Shown here: positions 41,913 through 47,232 of the stretch, one piece after another
How the letters are laid out: each line of letters begins with the position of its first letter
Position numbering within the stretch: the stretch's first letter is position 1
Assembly: GCF_001044255.1 (NCBI RefSeq)
Contig: NZ_JYNX01000021.1
Coordinates: 11,978 to 59,209, forward strand
Direction of reading: 5' to 3'
Origin: Mycolicibacterium chubuense
GTDB taxonomy: Bacteria; Actinomycetota; Actinomycetes; Mycobacteriales; Mycobacteriaceae
Length of the DNA: 47,232 bases
The notes under the pieces: model-generated
Told to the model about the DNA's origin: nothing
The model's database searches: none
The model's input: only the letters and a program-made list of their open reading frames with translations
Made by a program: the position numbers and the translations under genes

Positions 41913-43655
41913 GTGATCACCCGCATGTCTGAGCTGTTCCTGCGCACCCTGCGCGACGATCCGGCCGACGCCGAAGTGGCCAGCCACAAGCTGCTCATCC
42001 GCGCCGGATACGTCCGCCCCGTCGGACCCGGGTTGTACAGCTGGCTGCCCCTCGGGCTCAAGGTGCTGCGCAAGATCGAGGGAATCGTCCGCGACGAGAT
42101 GAACGCCATTGGGGGACAGGAGATCCTGTTCCCCGCCCTGCTGCCGCGGGCGCCCTACGAGACCACCAACCGCTGGACCGAATACGGGGACACGCTGTTC
42201 CGGCTGCAGGACCGCCGCGACAACGACTACCTGCTGGGGCCCACCCACGAGGAGATGTTCACCCTCACCGTCAAGGGGGAGTACTCCTCGTACAAGGACT
42301 TCCCGCTGATCCTGTTCCAGATCCAGAACAAGTACCGCGACGAGGCCCGTCCGCGTGCCGGCATCCTGCGCGGACGCGAGTTCCTGATGAAGGACTCCTA
42401 CTCCTTCGACATCGACGACGACGGTCTGAAGAACGCCTACCACGCGCATCGTGAGGCCTATCAGCGCATCTTCGCCCGCCTCGCGGTGCGCTACGTGATC
42501 GTGTCGGCGGTGTCCGGCGCGATGGGCGGCAGCGCGTCGGAGGAGTTCCTGGCCGAGAGCGAGGTCGGCGAGGACACCTATGTGCGGTGCGTCGAGTCCG
42601 GCTACGCCGCCAACGTCGAGGCCGTCATCACCGCGGTGCCCGAAGCCATCCCCTTCGACGGCCTGCCCGAGGCGACGGTCTACGAGACCGGGGACACGCC
42701 GACGATCGCGACGCTGGTCGAGTGGGCCAACGGCGCCGGCCTGGGCCGCACCGTCACCGCGGCGGACACGCTGAAGAACGTGCTGCTCAAGGTTCGTGCG
42801 CCCGGTGGGGAGTGGGAACTGTTGGCGGTGGGGGTGCCCGGCGACCGCGAGGTCGACGACAAGCGTCTCGGCGCGGCGCTCGAGCCGGCCGAGTACGCGA
42901 TGCTCGACGACGCCGACTTCGCCAGGTACCCGTTCCTCAAGAAGGGATACATCGGCCCGAAAGGCTTGCTGGCCAACGGAGTTCGGTACCTGGTCGATCC
43001 GCGTGTGGTCGACGGTACGGCGTGGATCACCGGTGCCGACGAGGTGGGCAAGCACGTCGTCGACCTCGTCGCGGGACGCGACTTCACTCCGGACGGCACC
43101 ATCGAAGCCGCCGAGGTGCGCGAGGGTGACCCGTCGCCGGACGGCGCCGGTCCGCTGGTGGCGGCGCGCGGCATCGAGATCGGCCACGTCTTCCAACTGG
43201 GTCGCAAGTACGCCGACGCCTTCACCGCGGACGTCCTGGGCGAGGACGGCAAGCCGGTGCGGCTGACCATGGGCAGCTACGGCATCGGGGTGTCCCGGCT
43301 GGTCGCGGTGATCGCCGAGCAGCAGCACGACGAGCTCGGGCTGCGGTGGCCGGCCGCGGTGTCTCCGTTCGACGTGCACGTCGTGATCGCCAACAAGGAC
43401 GCCGAGGCGCGGGCCGGCGCGAACGAACTGGCCGCCGATCTGGACCGCCTCGGCGTCGACGTGTTGCTCGACGACCGGACGGCCTCGCCGGGGGTCAAGT
43501 TCAAGGACGCCGAGCTGCTCGGCGTTCCGTGGATCGTCGTCGTGGGTCGCGGCTGGGCCGGCGGTGTGGTGGAACTGCGGGACCGGTTCAGCGGCGAGAA
43601 GCGCGACGTGGCCGTCGGATCGGCGGCCACGGAGATCCTGGCCGCGGTCGGCTGA
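41913..43655 (+). CDS. proS: Prolyl-tRNA synthetase
   Basis: Class II aminoacyl-tRNA synthetase, bacterial type with an editing insertion, 580 residues. Start GTG gives [36 protein letters not shown], matching M. tuberculosis ProS. Motif 2 lies in [30 protein letters not shown]; the editing domain spans about 225-400 ([42 protein letters not shown]); motif 3 is [13 protein letters not shown]; the anticodon domain ends the protein ([32 protein letters not shown]). Converges on a minus-strand gene with only 3 bases between. Confidence 0.96.
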   Translation: MITRMSELFLRTLRDDPADAEVASHKLLIRAGYVRPVGPGLYSWLPLGLKVLRKIEGIVRDEMNAIGGQEILFPALLPRAPYETTNRWTEYGDTLFRLQDRRDNDYLLGPTHEEMFTLTVKGEYSSYKDFPLILFQIQNKYRDEARPRAGILRGREFLMKDSYSFDIDDDGLKNAYHAHREAYQRIFARLAVRYVIVSAVSGAMGGSASEEFLAESEVGEDTYVRCVESGYAANVEAVITAVPEAIPFDGLPEATVYETGDTPTIATLVEWANGAGLGRTVTAADTLKNVLLKVRAPGGEWELLAVGVPGDREVDDKRLGAALEPAEYAMLDDADFARYPFLKKGYIGPKGLLANGVRYLVDPRVVDGTAWITGADEVGKHVVDLVAGRDFTPDGTIEAAEVREGDPSPDGAGPLVAARGIEIGHVFQLGRKYADAFTADVLGEDGKPVRLTMGSYGIGVSRLVAVIAEQQHDELGLRWPAAVSPFDVHVVIANKDAEARAGANELAADLDRLGVDVLLDDRTASPGVKFKDAELLGVPWIVVVGRGWAGGVVELRDRFSGEKRDVAVGSAATEILAAVG

Positions 43656-43658
43656 GCG

Positions 43659-44129
43659 TCACTCGGCGCCGCCGGGGAACGCGACCGTGACCGGTGTCGC
43701 GCCCAGGACGCGCCGCCAGCGCGCCGCGGTGACCGCGGACTCGAGCATCGCCGCCACCCCGAACGCGCGGACCTTCTCGTCGGTCGCCTGTTCGACCACC
43801 GCCCGCCACGCGGTGGCCGTGTCCTCCTCCATCCGGACCGCGAGCGTGGCGGCCTGTCGCGGCGTGCCGACCTCCATCGGCATCGCGTAGCCGGCCGCGG
43901 GCAGCGGCACCGCGGCGCCCGCGTCCTCGAGCAGGGCGATGCCGGCTTCGCGGCGGGCGCGGTGTTCGGCCATCGTGTCGGCGACCAGGTCGTTGTCCTC
44001 GGGCGTGGAATGCGCTGACACCAGCCCGTATCCGTAGATGGAGGCGTGCTCGGCGGCGACGGCGTCGAACAGCGCGCCGGCGGCCGGATCGGTGGGGCGC
44101 GTGGTCGGGCTCGGCGAGGGTGAGGTCAT
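43659..44129 (-). CDS. DUF4439 ferritin-like protein (Rv2844-like)
   Basis: Protein of 156 residues predicted to be a four-helix ferritin-like bundle. FDAVAAEHASIYGYGLVSAHSTPEDNDLVADTMAEHRARREAGIALLEDAG and MEEDTATAWRAVVEQATDEKVRAFGVAAMLESAVTAARWRRVL carry the E-H and E-x-x-H type spacing typical of DUF4439. Its ATG overlaps the stop of the upstream minus-strand gene (ATGA), so both are coupled. The C-terminal end faces proS. Function unknown; a metal or small-ligand role is only suggested by the fold. Confidence 0.82.
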   Translation of the reverse strand: MTSPSPSPTTRPTDPAAGALFDAVAAEHASIYGYGLVSAHSTPEDNDLVADTMAEHRARREAGIALLEDAGAAVPLPAAGYAMPMEVGTPRQAATLAVRMEEDTATAWRAVVEQATDEKVRAFGVAAMLESAVTAARWRRVLGATPVTVAFPGGAE

Positions 44130-44656
44130 CGCGCACCGCCCGGGGAGGCCAGCGCGACGGTGTAGGCGGCCGTGCAGGACGCGGCGATCGAGGCGAGCAG
44201 ACCCGCGCGATACCCGGACAGCGTCGCGGCGGCATGGGCTGCGCTGTCGGCGGAGGCGCGCAGCGAACCGATCACGTCGTCGGCCGTCGGCGCCGGTGCC
44301 GGCGGCACTCCCGCGGCGACGCTGGTCGACGTCGTGACCGACACACTGGTGGTCGGCGCGGGTTGGCCGGTCAACCGGACGATCTCGTCGGACAGCGCCG
44401 CAGCGTGTGCGGAGCGCTGCCCGGCCACCTGGGTGAGCGTCTGCGCGACGGATCCGCGCGCGGTGGCGGCGGCGTCGCCGGCCAGTCGGGCGTCGGCGCG
44501 GGCCCTGTCCAGCGCGGTGGTGAGGTCGTCGAGGTCGGGCGGGGGAGGCGGGGAGCCGCAGGCGGCCGAGGTGGCGGCCGTCGCCGCGAGGACGGCCATC
44601 CCGACGAGCACCTCCCGGCGGCTGACGATCGGCGGTCGGCTCGGCACGTGCAACAT
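44126..44656 (-). CDS. Exported alanine-rich protein with Tat-like signal (Rv2843-like)
   Basis: 176 residues. The N terminus contains [22 protein letters not shown]: a twin arginine, a hydrophobic stretch and a cysteine, so it is probably exported by Tat and perhaps lipidated, although the residues before Cys are not a perfect lipobox. The mature part has a proline run, then long helical segments rich in Ala and Arg ([26 protein letters not shown]), a Thr/Ser/Val linker, and a final helix pair. The coupled downstream partner is the DUF4439 protein, so the two may act together. Divergent from rimP. Confidence 0.75.
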   Translation of the reverse strand: MLHVPSRPPIVSRREVLVGMAVLAATAATSAACGSPPPPPDLDDLTTALDRARADARLAGDAAATARGSVAQTLTQVAGQRSAHAAALSDEIVRLTGQPAPTTSVSVTTSTSVAAGVPPAPAPTADDVIGSLRASADSAAHAAATLSGYRAGLLASIAASCTAAYTVALASPGGAR

Positions 44657-44749
44657 CCTGCCATTGGCGCGTAGCTTGGACCGGAGCCGACTTCGGCGAC
44701 GGCCGCCCGCGCTCGCTGCTTTTCGTTATTTGGCCCGGCCGCGCTGGCG

Positions 44750-44755
44750 TATCGT
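44750..44755 (+). promoter_or_regulatory. -10-like hexamer TATCGT of the rimP-nusA-infB operon
   Basis: TATCGT lies 52 bases before the rimP GTG, in a region that includes an AT-rich patch around 44720-44731. A TTGGCC at about 44730 is too close for a standard -35. A GAGGAG ribosome binding site precedes rimP, so this gene has a conventional leader. Confidence 0.4.
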
Positions 44756-44807
44756 GGAGACCCGGGTCGACCCAGTTCGAAGGACAACTCAAGACGAGGA
44801 GCTCACC

Positions 44808-45335
44808 GTGGCGGAGCGGTCTACGGGATTGCCGTCGCAACGACAGGTGATCGAATTGCTCGACGGGGAGTTCGCGCGCGCCGGATACGACATCGAGGAC
44901 GTGCTGGTCGACGCCGGAGCACGGCCGCCGCGGGTGACGGTGGTCGCCGACGCCGACGGTGGGCTCGATCTCGACGCCATCGCCGAACTGTCCCGGCTCG
45001 CCTCGGCTCTTCTCGACGAACTCGATTCGGCGCCCTACGTGCTGGAGGTCACCTCCCCGGGGGTCGACCGCCCGCTGACCACCGACAAGCACTTCCGCCG
45101 TGCGCAGGGCCGCCGCGTGGAACTGACGCTGAGCGACGGGTCGGTGCTGACCGGCCGGCTCGGCGAACTGCGCGACGGGGTCGTCGGCCTGGTCGTCAGA
45201 GACGGCCCCCGCAAGACGTTGACCGTGCGTGACGTCGAACGCGACAGCATCACCAAAGCCGTTGTGCAGGTGGAGTTCTCGTCACCGAGTCCGCGTGAGC
45301 TGGAGTTGGCGGGCCAAACCGGAAGAGAGACCTGA
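44808..45335 (+). CDS. rimP: Ribosome maturation factor RimP
   Basis: Needed for maturation of the 30S subunit, 175 residues. The N-terminal domain has [22 protein letters not shown] and a [29 protein letters not shown] block; the family hallmark [28 protein letters not shown] is present. The C-terminal SH3-like domain is [21 protein letters not shown] 44808 is preceded by GAGGAG. nusA starts 2 bases after its stop, the conserved operon order. Confidence 0.95.
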   Translation: MAERSTGLPSQRQVIELLDGEFARAGYDIEDVLVDAGARPPRVTVVADADGGLDLDAIAELSRLASALLDELDSAPYVLEVTSPGVDRPLTTDKHFRRAQGRRVELTLSDGSVLTGRLGELRDGVVGLVVRDGPRKTLTVRDVERDSITKAVVQVEFSSPSPRELELAGQTGRET

Positions 45336-45337
45336 GC

Positions 45338-46384
45338 ATGAACATCGACATGGCTGCGCTGCACGCGATCGAGGCCGACAAGGGAATCAGCGTCGACGTG
45401 GTCGTCGACACCATCAAATCGGCGCTGCTGACCGCCTACCGGCACACCGAAGGCCACGAGGCCGACGCCCGGATCGACGTCGACCGCAAGACCGGCGTGG
45501 TCCGGGTGATGGCCCGCCAGACCGACGCCGACGGCAACGTGTTGCACGAATGGGACGACACCCCAGAGGGTTTCGGGCGCATCGCGGCGACGACAGCGCG
45601 TCAGGTGATCCTGCAGCGGTTGCGCGATGCGGAGAACGAGAAGAATTACGGCGAGTTCTCGGCCCGCGAGGGCGACATCGTCGCCGGCGTCATCCAGCGC
45701 GACGCGCGTGCGAACGCCCGCGGGCTGGTGGTGGTGCGCATGGGCAGCGAGACCAAGGGGTCCGAGGGCGTCATCCCCGCCGCCGAACAGGTCCCGGGGG
45801 AGCGCTACGAACACGGCGACCGGTTGCGCTGCTACGTGGTGGGGGTTTCCCGCGGCGCGCGCGAACCGCTGATCACGCTGTCGCGCACCCATCCGAACCT
45901 GGTCCGCAAGTTGTTCTCGCTGGAGGTGCCGGAGATCGCCGACGGTTCGGTCGAGATCGTCGCGGTGGCCCGGGAGGCGGGGCATCGCAGCAAGATCGCC
46001 GTGGTGTCGCGCGCGCCCGGCCTCAACGCCAAGGGCGCCTGCATCGGGCCGATGGGGCAGCGGGTGCGCAACGTGATGAGCGAGCTGTCCGGCGAGAAGA
46101 TCGACATCATCGACTACGACGAGGACCCGGCGAAGTTCGTCGCCAACGCGTTGTCCCCGGCCAAGGTGGTGTCAGTGACGGTCATCGACGAGGCCGCGCG
46201 GGCGGCGCGGGTGATCGTGCCCGACTTCCAGCTCTCGCTGGCCATCGGCAAGGAAGGCCAGAACGCCCGGCTGGCCGCCCGGCTCACCGGATGGCGCATC
46301 GACATCCGCAGCGACACCCGCGGCGACGACGCCGAGCACGAGCGTCGGCCGGACGCGGCCCGCGGGGCCGTCGGCGAACGGTGA
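45338..46384 (+). CDS. nusA: Transcription termination/antitermination factor NusA
   Basis: RNA polymerase-binding elongation factor of 348 residues, the short actinobacterial form without the C-terminal acidic repeats. The N-terminal domain ([39 protein letters not shown]) is followed by S1 ([23 protein letters not shown]), KH1 and KH2 ([51 protein letters not shown]). The tail after KH2 is Asp/Glu/Arg-rich. ATG start two bases after rimP. Confidence 0.96.
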   Translation: MNIDMAALHAIEADKGISVDVVVDTIKSALLTAYRHTEGHEADARIDVDRKTGVVRVMARQTDADGNVLHEWDDTPEGFGRIAATTARQVILQRLRDAENEKNYGEFSAREGDIVAGVIQRDARANARGLVVVRMGSETKGSEGVIPAAEQVPGERYEHGDRLRCYVVGVSRGAREPLITLSRTHPNLVRKLFSLEVPEIADGSVEIVAVAREAGHRSKIAVVSRAPGLNAKGACIGPMGQRVRNVMSELSGEKIDIIDYDEDPAKFVANALSPAKVVSVTVIDEAARAARVIVPDFQLSLAIGKEGQNARLAARLTGWRIDIRSDTRGDDAEHERRPDAARGAVGER

Positions 46385-46443
46385 CGCCGGCGCCGTCAAC
46401 GGCGTTCGGCGCACCGGTTTTCCTCTCGACGCCGTCGTGACGG

Positions 46444-46449
46444 TAGACT
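46444..46449 (+). promoter_or_regulatory. -10-like hexamer TAGACT before ylxR
   Basis: TAGACT ends 5 bases before the GTG at 46455, which fits a leaderless internal promoter for ylxR-infB within the nusA operon. Confidence 0.5.
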
Positions 46450-46454
46450 TCGGT

Positions 46455-46805
46455 GTGATCCAGCGCGAGACATCGGCTCGGACGCAGAAAAGCACCAACG
46501 ACCCAGCTGAGGGCCCGGTGCGGACATGCATCGGATGCCGGAGACGAGAGCTGGCCGTCGATCTGCTTCGGGTTGTCGCTGTCGACGACGGAACCGGCCG
46601 CCGCGCCGTGACCGTCGACGGGGCGAAGAGACTTCCGGGGCGGGGTGCCTGGCTGCACCCCGATCCGAAGTGTCTGAACGACGCGGTCCGGCGGCGGGCC
46701 TTCGGCCGAGCGCTCCGGATCACCGGTTCACCGGACATCACCGCGGTGATCGAACGTTTCGCCAATACCGAAGCGCTCGACACACCCGGGCAAGAGAACA
46801 GGTAG
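46455..46805 (+). CDS. ylxR: YlxR/DUF448 nucleic-acid-binding protein
   Basis: Small protein of 116 residues from the nusA-infB operon. The signature is VRTCIGCRRRELAVDLLRVV near residue 24, followed by KRLPGRGAWLHPDPKCLNDAVRRRAFGRAL, the GRGAW motif that defines YlxR. It is thought to bind RNA or nucleoid targets. The GTG at 46455 is favoured by the adjacent -10 hexamer; GTG 46437 would add six residues. A 101-base gap separates it from infB. Confidence 0.9.
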   Translation: MIQRETSARTQKSTNDPAEGPVRTCIGCRRRELAVDLLRVVAVDDGTGRRAVTVDGAKRLPGRGAWLHPDPKCLNDAVRRRAFGRALRITGSPDITAVIERFANTEALDTPGQENR

Positions 46806-46906
46806 CGAAGAACATGAGCACACCGTGAAGTCCCGATGACCATGCGTCATAGCTAACCCGAGGCGCGGCGCCTACCACCGCTGTCGCCTCTCAGACAGGA
46901 GATGTA

Positions 46907-47212
46907 GTGGCAGGTAAGGCCCGCGTGCACGAGTTGGCGAAGGAACTCGGTGTCACAAGCAAGCAAGTACTGGCGCGACTGAGCGAACAAGGTGAGTTCG
47001 TCAAGTCGGCGTCGTCCACGGTGGAGGCGCCCGTCGCCCGCCGTCTTCGGGAGTCGTTCGGCGGCTCCAAGCCCAGCGCCGAGCCCGTCAGCAGCGGCGG
47101 TAACGGTTCACCCAAGCCCTCCGCGCCGCGCCCCGGTCCCAAGCCGTCGGCGCCCGCGCCCGTAGCGCAGCAGCCCGAGCCGTCACCGTCGCCGCGCACG
47201 CGTCCAGCTTAG
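46907..47212 (+). CDS. infB: Translation initiation factor IF-2, N-terminal fragment
   Basis: The first 101 codons of IF-2. GTG 46907 is preceded by CAGGAGATG, and the product begins [40 protein letters not shown]-type sequence followed by [13 protein letters not shown], the IF2_N domain, then a Pro/Ser-rich linker. An in-frame TAG at 47210-47212 stops it inside this linker, although IF-2 is normally about 900 residues with its GTPase domain much later. The last 20-30 bases are less GC-rich than expected for the linker. Because the window ends at 47232, an assembly edge artefact or frameshift is more likely than a real truncation of an essential gene. Confidence 0.85.
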   Translation: MAGKARVHELAKELGVTSKQVLARLSEQGEFVKSASSTVEAPVARRLRESFGGSKPSAEPVSSGGNGSPKPSAPRPGPKPSAPAPVAQQPEPSPSPRTRPA

Positions 47213-47232
47213 GGAACGGATCTGGATATCGG

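Overview
This window is chromosomal DNA from a mycobacterium, most likely a fast-growing Mycolicibacterium. The evidence is the very high GC content, the many GTG/TTG starts, the mycothiol enzyme Mtr, the MapB form of methionine aminopeptidase, EfpA, an MPT83-like antigen, and a gene order that from memory follows the M. tuberculosis block Rv2873 to Rv2839c (dxr, rip1, ispG, GNAT, PBP, mapB, glnA4, aldC, mtr, mqo, bchD, cobO, cobB, cysG, efpA, proS, rimP, nusA, infB). No phage, insertion sequence, CRISPR array, tRNA or rRNA was seen, and no gap without a gene exceeds 300 bases.

Layout: (1) 1-10953 is mostly core: a fasciclin lipoprotein, two MEP isoprenoid enzymes around the site-2 protease Rip1, two acetyltransferase-like genes, a penicillin-binding lipoprotein, a DUF1707 protein, a hotdog thioesterase divergent from mapB, a lipoprotein and a hydrolase-fold protein that lacks its nucleophile. 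(2) 10961-14559 (minus) is an accessory pair for the osmolyte N-acetylglutaminylglutamine amide (asnO, ngg). (3) 14701-26070 is an amine-utilisation island: an APC permease; a tightly coupled GlnA4-type glutamine synthetase, glutamine-amidotransferase-fold hydrolase, aldehyde dehydrogenase and SDR; three adjacent regulators of three families (FadR/FCD, ArsR, HutC-like GntR); then a choline/ethanolamine-kinase-like protein and a dimethylglycine/sarcosine-dehydrogenase-like enzyme. (4) 26071-28747 is an ECF cobalt transporter cbiMNQO behind an operator-like palindrome, at the place where M. tuberculosis has nicT. (5) 28935-38700 holds mtr and a hydrolase (minus), then mqo, a GNAT, a fused Mg-chelatase-like ChlI/ChlD protein, cobO, cobB and cysG. 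(6) 38734-41889 holds two tandem EfpA-type exporters. (7) 41913-47232 holds proS, two small minus-strand genes, and the rimP-nusA-ylxR-infB operon. infB is cut off at the window end after an in-frame stop.

How the genes work together: island (3) contains every activity needed to gamma-glutamylate an amino alcohol such as ethanolamine, oxidise it twice and hydrolyse it to glutamate plus an amino acid. The kinase/dehydrogenase arm has its own promoter with a GTCTAGAC palindrome of the type bound by HutC/DasR regulators. Cobalt uptake and several corrin-pathway genes lie within 12 kb of each other. At least a dozen genes show a TANNNT hexamer 5-9 bases before an ATG or GTG, which suggests widespread leaderless transcription. 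The most striking case is the 22-base gap between the thioesterase and mapB, where the two opposing -10 hexamers share two bases.
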